From contig NC_037091.1 of assembly GCF_002994745.2 (NCBI RefSeq), positions 6,162,001 through 6,226,000 on the forward strand: a stretch of DNA of 64,000 nucleotides. The letters are read 5' to 3'. Both the position numbers and the translations under genes were made by a program. This DNA comes from Rosa chinensis (lineage: Eukaryota > Streptophyta > Magnoliopsida > Rosales > Rosaceae). This document shows, piece by piece, positions 30,480 through 41,416 of the stretch. Every line of letters begins with the position of its first letter. The stretch's first letter is position 1. The notes under the pieces are model-generated. The model was given only the letters and a program-made list of their open reading frames with translations, searched no databases and was not told the DNA's origin.

Positions 30480-33400
30480 TAACTAATTCAAGCAACTACT
30501 TGCTATGGCATGACCGTTTGGGACACCCAGGTCACAGTATGATGCACCGTATCCTCAACTCATCGCAGGTGCATCCCCTTCTGAATAAGGGTCTTGTATA
30601 TAATGACACACTATGCCATACTCATTAAGAATATTTCATACTAGACCATCATATGCAAAGACTAGTACATACACCACCATTTTTCTGCACAAAATGCAAG
30701 GGAAATTTGTAGACATATCCAACCACCATGTGGACCAGTTAAATATTAATGGTTTTAGTTGATGTATCGACAAAGTGATCACATGTTACACTATTGTCCA
30801 CAAGAAAACGTTGCTTTTGCTAAACTCTCACCCAGATCATGAAATTGAGGGTTCAACACTCAGATTATCCCATAAAGTCTATAAGACTTGATAATACCGG
30901 AGAGTTTACATCGAAGTATTTTGATGATTATTGCATATCCTTTGGGGTTGATGCTGAACATATAGTTCCCTATATATGTTCACACCCAAGATGGTCTCGC
31001 AAATAGAATCTTGGTAATGCGCACCAAGGTTCTAATTTCTACATGGGGCTATGCAATCTTGCATGCAACTATGTTGGTCCTGTTGAGGCCCACTACTACC
31101 AACCTTACTCCGAGTTACAGCTGGTGACTGGGTACGAACCTGATATTTCGCACTTAAGCGCATTTGGGTATGCAGTCCTCGTGCCAATTGTGCCGTCACA
31201 ACGTACAAAATTGGGTCTTCAAAAAAGGATGGATATACATGTCGATTATGAGTCCCATCCATTATGTGCTCTTTAGAGCCTTTGACAGATGATCTCTTTA
31301 TCGCTAAATTTGTGGATTGTCACTTTGATGAGACAGTCTTCCCGCCGTTAGGGGGAGATAAGAACGTCACCGTTCCTGATGAACAGCGTGAACTAACATG
31401 AAATGTCTCCACTATGTTTCATCATGATCCCCGAACCGCACGAAAGTACTGAAGTGCGGACAATTCTAGATCTATAGAGTATAGAATACAATATGCCAGA
31501 CAGTTTCTCTGATCTAGCAAAAGTGACGAGATCATATATACATGCTACAAATGTGCCTGCAAGGATAGAAATCCCTTTAGGATGTGTAGTCCCAGATGGA
31601 CAAGGTACGACCATGGTGGCTAACCAGTCATATGTCCCTGCCCAGAAGCGAGGTAGACCATTAGGTTCGAAGGATTCTTTTCCCCAGAAGAGGGTAAACT
31701 TGGCACAAATGAATCCTCTTGACATCGCTATCTCAAACCGATTCATCTCATGAGATAAATCCGGATTATGGGTACGTCCTAGAAAAGACCATGTTGGAGG
31801 ACGCTCCAACATTTGAACCCATTCCCGAGAATAGAGAAACTCAGTAAATTTATTTAGATTTGGAATCGGATTGAGATTATCATCGATGATATATTAGTAT
31901 TTGCGGTGGCCACCGAAATTATAATAATCGATGACCTCGAACCTTGCTTTGTTAATCAATATCAACGAAGAGACGACTGGCCAAAAAGGAAATAAGAAAT
32001 CCAGGTCAAATTAGATTCCTTGACAAAGAGAAAGGTGTTTTGGACCTGTTGTTCCTACACCTCCCCATGTTAAACCTGTAGGATTTAAATGGGTATTTGT
32101 AAGGAAACGTAATGAGAAAAACGAAATTGTGATACACAAGGCTCGTCTAGTGGCGCAAGAATTTTCTCAACACCCTGTGATTGATTACGAGGAGGCGTAT
32201 TCTCCCGTAATGGACGTCATAACGTTCCGCTACCTTATCAGTTTGGTAGTTTCCGAAAAACTGAATATGCAGCTTATGAATGTAGTCACAGCTTATCTCT
32301 ATGGGGATCACGATACAGAGATATACATAAAGTTCTTGAAGGACTTAATATACCCGATGCAAATAGTTCTAGACCACGGAACACGCTCTTTATTAGTTTT
32401 GAGGCATTCACTTTATGGATTGAAACAATCCAGACGGAGGTGGTATAACCGTCTAAGTGAATATTTAATCAGGATGGGATATGTGAATAATAAACTATGC
32501 ACATGCGTGTTTATTAAGGAAACAAGTTCCTAGTTTGGAATTGTGGCGGTCTATGTCAATGACATGAATTTGATTGATACTCCTAAAAAGATCAAGGAAA
32601 ACGCAAAGCACCTGAAGTTGGAATTTGAGGTGAAAGGCCTTGGGAGAACAAATTATTGTCTCGACCTGGAACCCGAGCACAGTGCAGATGAAATTTTGAA
32701 CCATCAACCAAATTACATCCAGAAGATGTTAAGATGCTTTAATGAGGATAAAACCAAGCACACCCATGGTCGTCTGAAGTCAGAGAGAATCATATCGTCC
32801 TGCAGATGATAATGAAGAGATATTGGTGCCAGAAGTCCCATATCTAATTGTAATAGGAGCATTTTATACTTGGCTCAATGCCCTAGATAGGACATCTCAT
32901 TCGATGTGAACTTGTTAGCTAGATATAGCTCTGCGCCAACACGCCGCCACTGGAATGGCATAAAAGACATTTTTTCGCTACCTTAGAGGTACAGCGGATA
33001 TGGGCTTATTCTATTCCTACGCATCAAGGAATGGATCAAACCCCCTTGATCCTCAGAATGTGCTCGCCTTGTTGGATATGCTGATAGAGACTATCCATCA
33101 GACCCGCACAAGGCACGTTCCCAAACTGGTTATGTCTTTACCATTGGGAATACTGCAATTTCTTGGAGGTCTACGAAATAGACACTTGTTGCTACCTCTT
33201 CGAATCATGCTGAGATACTAGCTCTTCACGAAGCAGTATGTAAATGTACATGGCTAAAAGCTGTTACAAAGCATGTTCGAAGCACATGTGGACTGCATTC
33301 CACCACTGATGAACCAACCATTATCTACAAGGATAATGCTACTTAAATAGAGCAGATAAAGACGAGTTTTATCAAAGGAGACAACACCAAACATATTGTA

Positions 33401-33580
33401 CCGAAGTTCTCCTTCAATTAGCAACAACAGGAGCATCAGAAGATTGAAGTTAAGCAGATTTGATCTGAAGACAATCGTGCAGACCTCTTTACCAAGTCAC
33501 TACCAAAGTCTACATTCCAGAAGCATGTCCAAGCTATTGGTCTATGTAAACTATCTGAATTACCTAACATGTAATTTTTA
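30480..33580 (+). pseudogene. Copia-C integrase, reverse transcriptase and RNase H remnants
   Basis: Integrase: LWHDRLGHPGHSMM near 30500 and Q-L-V-T-G-Y-E-P near 31115. Reverse transcriptase: 32129-32533 (ARLVAQEFSQHPVIDYEEAYSPVMD, then LYGLKQSRRRWYNRLSEYL); the YVDD box is YVND at about 32555 (AVYVNDMNLI). RNase H-like pieces lie between 32880 and 33400. Stops and frameshifts separate all pieces, and the catalytic Asp change in YVDD is another lesion. Confidence 0.85.
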
Positions 33581-33633
33581 GGGAGAGTCGAAATCAGGGG
33601 GAGTATCCTAAAGCATACCCACTTGACCATCGT

Positions 33634-34026
33634 GTACTCTTTTCGTCCTTCGTCCAGGGTTATTTTGTCCCACTAGGTTTTGTTACCTAGCAAGGTTTTA
33701 ACGAGGCACATCTTTAGCATGGTCACCCCAATTATAGTACATCCTAAAGATGCTTTGATTTGACATATATGCATTTGCTCATCTTTTCCCTTCGACCACG
33801 GGTTTCTCCCACTGGGTTTAATGGGCAAGGTTTTGGTGTAGCAACTCTAATGCATCCCTCTCGTAGACATACTATCTACTTATGATGCTGATAAGAAGAC
33901 TTCACCTATCTCTATTGTGATACGACTACTCCACATTCACGTGCGTTGTGCTCTTTTTCTCCTTCGACCAAGGTTGTTTTTCTCCCACAGGGTTTTTATT
34001 ACTTGGGAAGGTTTTTGACGAGGCAA
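33634..34026 (+). repeat. Copia-C 3' untranslated block, three diverged copies
   Basis: Copies at about 33634-33715, 33780-33845 and 33950-34026 contain CTTCG(T/A)CC, TCCCACTGGGTTT or TCCCACAGGGTTT, and AAGGTTTT...GAGGCA. Copia-A and Copia-D have one such block. Confidence 0.65.
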
Positions 34027-34080
34027 CTTAGAAGCGCTCAGCCTAGGCAACACTATTGACATGAAATATCCAAGGGGGAG

Positions 34081-34322
34081 TGTTGTAAATAGTTATGGCT
34101 AATATCATGTAAATAGATGGAGAGTCATACATGCCTTTCACTATAGATTAGTGATTGATAGGATTGTGAATAGAAGTAATTGACGTTGCTATTAAACGTT
34201 GCCTATTTGTATACATCATGTACTCCTATATAAACCCCCTCATGGTGAGATGAATAGACACTCTATCTCCATGCTCCCAAACTCTCTCTTTTCTGAAACA
34301 CTTTTGCTTTCATTTTACAACA
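34081..34322 (+). repeat. Copia-C 3' LTR
   Basis: 242 bp, partner of 27061-27302, followed by target duplication CCCAA. Confidence 0.95.
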
Positions 34323-35162
34323 CCCAAGAAATAGTTCGTTTGCACAAGCAAGAAACCGATAAACAAAGTTGTGTCTTTGATTACACAACATTACTCTACG
34401 ATTCCTTGACAAAGGAACATCCAAACAGGTGCTTTGGATCAATTGTGCCACCGTAGTTCAATGGATACTGGTAGCTTCTCCTTGTGCAGCCATCCACCTT
34501 TTGCTGTTCATTTTAGACTCGTTAACTGATTCTAGTTTGTTTCATGAGTTGTCCATACATGGAAATGTTAAGCAGCAAAATTATTCTGTTGTTCGTCATC
34601 TCCAACTCTCATTTGCTCCAGTTGACTGGTTTCTTTTGCCCTTTGTTCATATTTTACTTGATGTAGCTAGAGAAATTTCCGTACCTTTTATGGTGTAATT
34701 GCTGATTAGAGGGTGCGCAGACCATTAAGAAATGCTATGAGAGGTTTTAATTGCAAATTAAAGGGTTCAGAAGACCACTTATAAAATAATTCTTCTACTT
34801 ACATAGAACTCTTGTTTAGGCCTAAAGACAGTAAGCACAACTAGGAAGAGAAATGAAAGATTTTCAAGCTGAGAGCTAGAGGCAAGCCAACGCTGATGCT
34901 AATATTAGGTAAAAGTGTCGAAATGCATTGCAGACCGTGAAATCCTTCAGGATTTCTATACTCTATATGAAGCTAAATAAAACAGTTAATTAATATGCTT
35001 CTTCGTCTTGGTTGTTGTTTCTACTCAAGAAGTCTCGACTCTTGGACATCAAATTTCAGAAACTGCAATATTGGATCAAAAGACGTGGGAATTACTATCA
35101 ACTTCATACACCTATATAAGGTCAGTTTTGACTAGACAGGAGGAAGAACCTAAATAAAGAGT
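34323..35162. other. PI-to-RRM spacer; no gene
   Basis: Continuation of the PI-2/RRM-A unit after Copia-C. Highly similar to 59019-59870. It includes the RRM 3' UTR. Confidence 0.7.
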
Positions 35163-35759
35163 CTACCATTCATCTGCAACTGGAATGTGATAATGCTGTG
35201 CCAACCGCCTAGCAGTTCCATCTGTTATCACACTATTTATCATTTCATACTTCTCATGATTCGCCTTGAGGGCTCCTTGCTGCCTCTCTGCAAGCTTCTC
35301 TTCATCCTCCAACTGTTGATTGAGCGCAATGTCAACTTCAAGAGCATGATCCTTAGCAAGCTGCTTCAATTTATTTGCCACTTCAAAGTCAGGATCCTTT
35401 GTCTCCACCCAACGGAACTCTATCTTTCTACCGGGCTTTGCAGGACGATCCCCAAACATCTCCGGTTTCGCTTCACGTGCCCTCACAGGCCTTGGAATTC
35501 CACCAACCATAAAAGGCCTGTGAGATATTTCTGAGACAATGGCATTAGCCTGCCTCGGGTTCTCCATCTCCACCAATGCAGAAACGGGGATGTTCTTTGT
35601 TTCCAAGTAATTTGGAATGAATTGAACATTTTTAACTGTTCCAAACTGAGAGATAGCTTTTCTGACAACCGGTTCAGTAACCTGTGGAGAGAGTTTATCA
35701 AGGTAAACAGTTCGTCTGACCTTTTCCTCAAATGCAGAGTACTCTGCTTCTGAAGCCAT
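35163..35759 (-). CDS. RRM-A, 198-aa RRM protein (EDM3/AIPP1-like), possibly promoterless copy
   Basis: An intact minus-strand frame of 198 codons, one coding exon. Residues about 16-90 form an RNA recognition motif: RNP2 is VYLDKL (18-23) and the RNP1 region is around NIPVSALVEM (56-65). Residues 115-198 are charged and helical (NQQLEDEEKLAERQQ), ending HYHIPVADEW. From memory it resembles small plant RRM proteins of the EDM3/AIPP1 type, which act with chromatin and RNA-processing factors. RRM-A differs from RRM-B at two residues: Lys22 for Asn in RNP2 and Gly103 for Glu. Its homology upstream ends at 36673, inside the 5' UTR intron, so the first exon and promoter of RRM-B are absent. It may be silent or use a new promoter. 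Confidence 0.75.
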   Translation of the reverse strand: MASEAEYSAFEEKVRRTVYLDKLSPQVTEPVVRKAISQFGTVKNVQFIPNYLETKNIPVSALVEMENPRQANAIVSEISHRPFMVGGIPRPVRAREAKPEMFGDRPAKPGRKIEFRWVETKDPDFEVANKLKQLAKDHALEVDIALNQQLEDEEKLAERQQGALKANHEKYEMINSVITDGTARRLAQHYHIPVADEW

Positions 35760-36673
35760 ATTCCAACAGCACGTAAAAATCTAACATGAAACAGAGTTCA
35801 ATAGTTAGTCAAAACATTTCAAATTCTGGTATAATTCCTATTCAAGCAAAGAATTAAAGAAAATAGGAATCATAACAAAACCCAGAAAGTGCAGATTCAT
35901 CATAGAACACCTAATCTTTGAATGAAATAAGTAATCCACAAAGCTTAACATATTAAGCTCCCAACCCTAATGCAGCATTAACATGGCATTAGCCAAAAGA
36001 TTGTAGTCCTCATTCTAGACGTTACTGTTATTTTTCACAACCTCATTTAGATGAAGTTATTGTTTATTGACCTGCATCACAAAAATCCCCACTGGTTTCA
36101 GTTCAGACCAGACCAGATCTGGATTGACAAAAATTTCAAAGCTAAGATATCAACTTTTAGAATGTGCCCCATCTCAGATTGCATGCCAATAATATCAACA
36201 AGTGATCTGATAGCAATAGTAAATATCAACTCATCAGTTCAAGCAGATACAGTAGATACATGCTAAATGCAAAGACTCACATTTTGAATGGGATGGGGGA
36301 AAATAATAATAATCACATGGCACGTCAATGTCGATGACAAAAGGAAAACTAACACGCAACACCTACAAGAATATCATCAACAAGTGTTTCAAGAAAGCAC
36401 GAATTAAGAAGTCTAGCGTCTATCAATGTGAATACGAAAACAGACTTGATATCCAACAAGTTTAAGGAACTTTTAACAATCAAATGTCACCGTGATAACT
36501 AACCCATTAATTGAGTACATTCAGATCTGTGCATTCCAATTGCAAACTTCCTTAATTGTTGAATGGGGTTCAATGTACAGTTTAAAACTTCTAACTGATG
36601 TGTTTTTAATGAATAAAAAAGGCCATATTGTTTCTCTATCTTACGAGTATATTGGATAAGCCATAAGTTATCT
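35760..36673 (-). other. Partial 5' UTR intron of RRM-A
   Basis: Nearly identical to 60468-61383. A shared acceptor (TTCATGTTAG on the minus strand) lies near 35781. Homology stops after CCATAAGTTATCT. Confidence 0.7.
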
Positions 36674-37217
36674 TACCCTTCAAAAATTGACAGCTGGCAA
36701 TCTCCATAACGGAGCTAACGGACATATGTACCAATATTCGGTCGTGTGAAGAATCTCAGGTACCATATTGATATTTTTTGAAGTTCAGGTACCAAAAGTT
36801 ATAAGGAGGAAAAGTTCGGATACCGTACGAATCATTTTTCCTTTTTAATATACAATAGGATATAATTGTCGCATTAAAGGTGGTACATTTTTCCTTTCGC
36901 TCAAAGTCTTTTTCAAGGACTAAAATATCGAATATCGAGAAAATATCGATAGTCTAAAAAATGAAAATTTCGATGGAAATATCGAGAAAATTTCGATCCA
37001 AGTAAATTTTTGAAAAAAAATAATGAAAATTTAGAAAGTAACATAGAAATCATTAATGAATTTTCATGAAACATTTACATGATCAGTTATCTATAGTATT
37101 TCAAAAAAAAGTGTTTGATAAACTTAATTATATAATGATTGTAGTAATTTAGATTATAATAAGATATACTGACATGACAAATACATAAAATTCTACGTGA
37201 GAAATCTAAAAATGACT
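36674..37217. other. Repeat-like AT-rich DNA; no gene
   Basis: Two motif types stand out: GGTACCAAAA/AGGTACCATA around 36750-36800, and AAAATATCGA/AATTTCGATGG around 36920-37000. A related pattern reappears near 40680-40710, left of Copia-D. Probably fragments of unclassified repeats. Confidence 0.4.
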
Positions 37218-38370
37218 TAAATAGGAGTTTTTTTTTTTTTTAACCAAGTAATCATTCATTCATCTCAAGTCAGAATGACACAGATACATACCTTCCTTTG
37301 CCAATCTCAAGGGTAAGTTTAGGACGTGGTATGCTAGCTAGCACCACTCATTAGACAACCAGTGCTCACTTATTAAAAGCAAACCTATAACTATGACAAA
37401 ACTAGGACACAATAAATAGGCATAATTCAACAAAAACTAAATCTTCTCCTTGCCTTCCACACCATGGCTAGGAGGTTTGGTTGGGTCCATCCTCCTGGAT
37501 CCCAAATACGAAACCCCATAGATTTTGAATCCAATAGTTTGTCCCATGAAAGAGGCATAATCCATAAGAGACCTCTATTTGTTTTGGCCACCCAACACCT
37601 ATTTAGTACCCAAACAGAGTTGGGCCTCCACATCTCTCTGGAAACCCAAATCAAGCCAGGCATTACTTTGAATACCGCAATGGGTCACCACCGTGACTTG
37701 GGCCACAAAACCGATCTGGGCACCCAACCCACTATTGGCCTACCCTCTTCTGCACCCGCGGTCAAGATCGCCGCCTCCTAGTGCATTCTGGGCACTACAT
37801 CCTCCAATGTTGCTACCACCTTCTGATCAGCATTAGTACCATCACCCAGCATCGCCACAACCCGCCATGGTCTTTTCGCTACATCTGAACGCAACTCTAT
37901 GGCAAGACCAAAGTTCGATTTCACAGCTCCTGCAATTCGAAGCCGAATTGCTGCATTGCTTGAATACCAGATTGCCACCACCTTGTTTTGGGGATGAAAG
38001 CAATCCTTTACCACATCCCACAACCGGCCAGAGCAGATCCCATTCAGCTTTGCAAGCCTATCATCCAGATTCTTCAGACGTCCTCTGTGTGGTCGATCGA
38101 CAGAGGATCTCATCTCCATCACCCACGACTGCCAACGCCGGCCACCGACATTCACATGAGAAGAGTATTTCATAGTCCCCCATTTACATCGCACGTCACT
38201 TGTTGTTGGACGCACAACAGCGACGTCCATTGAAGATTGGTGCACGAGTTCGGCCGGCAGAGGCGCATTTTCAACACTCTTAGGGCGCATATATTCTTAT
38301 CCTCTCGAGGCAAATAAATAGCACCGATTTTGATTGACTGATGCGGCTGAAATAGCCTCACAATTTAACC
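37218..38370 (-). mobile_element. Probable deleted LINE remnant
   Basis: On the minus strand a GC-richer block with long degenerate open frames (38290-37778, 170 codons; 37663-37427) ends in GATGAATGAATGATTACTTG followed by an A tract (T run at 37228-37241 on plus). A 3' poly(A) tail and an ORF1-like basic, Trp-containing protein fit a LINE that lost its RT part. No endonuclease or RT motif is present and no target duplication was found, so the class is tentative. Confidence 0.4.
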
Positions 38371-40146
38371 CTGCAAAATGTAGTTGTTAGTATAGGATAA
38401 GCAGGGATCGTTCAGTTCGGGGATTGTAGGGTACACCTACACAAAAAGGTCAATTAACAAATAAAAAAATAAAATGGGGGTTTTGGAATTTGGTTTCTAA
38501 TCTACTAAAAATAAAAACAAAGCAAATAAAACTATATACAATGATCGACTTCCCTAACCTAGACCAATACCACTCGGAAATTACTAAGTGTAAAAACAGA
38601 AAATTCATTTCAACATGCTACAAAAATGTGCCCACCTTAAATGCCTAGATAAGAGCCAAAATGAAAAGCCTCAGCGGATCAATCCATTTATCTGATTCGT
38701 TCTAATGTAGGTTTGGATCGGAAAAGTCCTTACCAAGCCTAATACTACTAAATTTCGAAAACACTCAGCGTAATTCTCTTAACTAGTAGTATTATCTAAC
38801 CCTCGAATCAACTCACACGTGCAAATTAACCATTACACATAGAATTTAACACGTAATTTCCAGAATCATTTAATCATTAAAGCATGATTTTTACCACTTT
38901 TTAGAACTAATTGCTACTTGTTTAACTCAGCGTCTTAACAAATAACAATTACTCTTGGCAAATTAAGCAAACACACAAAAACTCTCACCGTTATTCTAGC
39001 ATGCAAACTTATGAACCTAACTGTGAAAATTACCAAAACACATAAAAGGGCACAAGATTGTAACATGCATCATAAAAGAATTCTCAAAATTAACTCAATA
39101 ATAAACTGAAAATCTCAAAAATATTAATAAAAATATTCTGAAAATTTCATGTCTCCAATTACACAACTCACAAATTGAAACACACAAAACCGAAACAAAA
39201 ATTATAAGTAGAGTCATAGTTACACTTTGAAGCTTTCCTCAGCGGCTTAGCAACACGGTGATGAACTCGTCTCTGCGATGGTGGTGGAGCGTCCTTGACT
39301 CAGCGCCTTAGAGCTTTGTAGATTGATGGATGGATGGTGTCACGGTCTTGTAGGTGATGGAAGTTTAAGGAGTGAATTGGGCAGTCTTGGAATGGTTTTT
39401 GGCCAGGAAGTGATAGGCAATGAATTATCTTGGCTGGGAAGTGATGCAAATTCTATTCTGGACGTTGCCTATTTATAGGGGAGCATTGGTTGGCTTTTGT
39501 CGATCATACCCTTCATCATTGGACGGATGGGATTGCATCGTAATTCCTTTAATTTTCCAGCTGAAACATCTTTTTCCTTTAAGGCCTTAACTCCTCTCAT
39601 AATGGGGCAATTCCTTTAATTTCCAAGCTGAAACATTTTTTCTTATTTATTTTCCAGTTGAAACATCTTTCTCTTTTATTCTTCAACTGAAAACGTCTTT
39701 CTCCTTTATTCCCCAACTGAAAACGTCTTTCTCCTTTATTCCCCTTCTTCATTGCTTGGTCAAATATCTTAATGCTTTATTTTATGACTCAATCATTGCT
39801 GTTTCCAAGAGTTCCACCAGGCAAGGTTTCCTACAACAAGCAGGAGAATATCAGAATTTTCTAGAGAAAATAAAATGTAAAGACCGCAAAAATAGTCGAC
39901 AGTGAGGAATCCTGATCCAGCTAGGATTTTTCATGAATTTTACTTTTTCCGCTTATTTCACTCCAAATACTCAACAAGACTCTAAAAACGACTCAATGAC
40001 TCAAAACACTAAACTTAAGGGAGAAACAAGGCTAAAATGGGGCACATATTCAATAAAATTGTCACACTTTTTGCTCCTATCATTGACGGAAGGGAGCGCC
40101 ATTGGAAACCTAGTAAGCGGCGGCTAGGGCAGATCATTTAAGTCCC
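38371..40146. other. Noncoding repeat-rich DNA; no gene
   Basis: The segment starts with GTAGTTGTTAGTATAGG and GCAGGGATCGTTC and is A-rich through 39220. Several phrases (GCAGGGATCGTTCAG, TAGGGTACACC) remind me of nonautonomous LTR elements in plants, but no paired LTRs were found in the window. No credible frame. Confidence 0.4.
39540..39750. repeat. Imperfect tandem repeat, about 28-50 bp units
   Basis: CAACTGAAAACGTCTTTCTCCTTTATTCCC is repeated almost exactly at about 39685-39745 (shown only as CAACTGAAAACGTC plus CTCCTTTATTCC units). Weaker CAGCTGAAACATC copies lie upstream to 39555. Confidence 0.7.
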
Positions 40147-40262
40147 CCTTTTTGTTTTCTTCTTTTTAAAAGAGGATCAAAGGATTTCATTCCTACCCCG
40201 TGGTGACTCGAACCCATGACCTCGATCTTAGGTAGTGAGTGCTCTAACCACTTAAATAGGAT
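40147..40262 (-). mobile_element. tRNA-derived SINE
   Basis: On the minus strand a Pol III promoter is visible: A-box region TGGTTAGAGCACTC (40250-40237) and B-box GGTTCGAGTCA (40214-40204), with tRNA-like sequence ATCGAGGTCATGG between them. An A-rich tail (AAAAAGAAGAAAACAAAAAG) follows down to about 40150. The head resembles tRNA-Ile-like sequences. Target duplications were not resolved. Confidence 0.6.
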
Positions 40263-40715
40263 ATTGGAGAGTTAATTATCAATTATAATAATATTTTACA
40301 GTTAAATAGATATGTTAAAATGAATATCGGTCTTCAAACAATCACAGGAAAAGAAGTAGAAAATAGTCCATAGAAATACATAAATTTTTTTTTTTTTTAA
40401 ATAGAGCCAAATTAGATAATCAGAATATTTATAAGTATAGAGGGAAAAGACTCAAAGCGCGATACATGACCCTATAAATTTTTAAAGTTTGCCTTTTTAG
40501 ATGTTATACAATCTAGTCGGATTGTATAAGGACAAGGGCTAGTTTTCATGAGGTATCAGGTTTGAACCCCAACCTCATCAAAATTTGGCTTCAATTTTAG
40601 TCAAAATACTTTCTAACAAACCCACATATATATCTCGAGAGGTGACAAATCTCTGAGCTTCAGGAGAATATCAGGAATTTCGCGAAAATTTCTAATATTT
40701 ATAGAAATATCACTA
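40263..40715. other. AT-rich flank; no gene
   Basis: Contains GGTTTGAACCCC near 40558-40570, which is B-box-like but has no clear A-box. It ends with the Copia-D target duplication CACTA (40711-40715). Confidence 0.4.
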
Positions 40716-40924
40716 TGTTTAAGGAAAAAGAGATTCGAGAGAAATTGTAGAGAGAATTGTGTATCATATTATTGAGAATAGGAGCCCTATATATAGGGAT
40801 TACAAAGTACTAGTTCTAATGTTACAAGGAATACCAATCCGCGTAGGATTGGAAAATCTAGAACCTTCTCTCCTATTGCTACTCCTAGTTTGATAAGGCA
40901 CACTAAATCGATATTCCTTCAACA
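40716..40924 (-). repeat. Copia-D 3' LTR
   Basis: On the minus strand it starts TGTTGAAGGAATATCG and ends TTCCTTAAACA. It is preceded by the purine tract (CTCCCCCTTG on plus, 40925-40934). TATA in CCTATATATAGGG. Confidence 0.95.
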
Positions 40925-41416
40925 CTCCCCCTTGTGCCGCTCAAACTTGGTGGTGACGCTTCATCTGTTGCCTCGTTAAAAACCTTGCCAGGTATCAAAA
41001 ACCCTGTGGGACAAAAATAACCCTGGTCGAAGGACAAAAAGAGCACAACACGTCCTTCACTCTTCGAGGTCGAACATGTAGACATCATAACTCCCCCTGA
41101 TGTCGATATCTCCCCCTGATTGCTACAATCATGGGAGTTCAGATAACTTTCTCAATCCGATGCTCCTTACATGTTTCTCGAAGGTGGATTTAGGTAACGA
41201 CTTAGTGAATAAGTCTGCTACATTATCCTCTGATCAGATTTGATTCACTTCAATCTTTAGAAGTGCTTGTTGTTGCTGATTATAAAAGAATTTAGGCGAG
41301 ATATGCTTGGTATTGTCACCCTTGATGAAACCTAACTTCATTTGCTCAATACAAGCTGCATTATCCTCATAAATGCATGTAGGTTCATCTGTGGTAGACT
41401 TCAAACCACAACTTCC

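Larger units (their letters stand above)
27061..34322 (+). mobile_element. Copia-C, Ty1/copia retrotransposon (7.3 kb)
   Basis: The LTRs at 27061-27302 and 34081-34322 (242 bp each) differ at 6 positions. The target duplication CCCAA is perfect (27056-27060, 34323-34327), and the empty site is preserved in the paralogous spacer near 10270. Features: tRNA-Ile-type primer site, long structured leader, truncated gag, protease, integrase, RT and RNase H fragments, a triplicated 3' block, and the purine tract CAAGGGGGAG. All coding parts are interrupted. Confidence 0.95.

Noticed and set aside
35187..35534. Open frames on plus across the RRM coding regions (also 59895-60242).
   Set aside because: Antisense shadows of the intact RRM frames.
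37778..38290. 170-codon minus-strand frame as a host gene.
   Set aside because: No start context, no homologue recognised, and it lies in a block with a poly(A)-tailed LINE-like end. Treated as transposon remnant.
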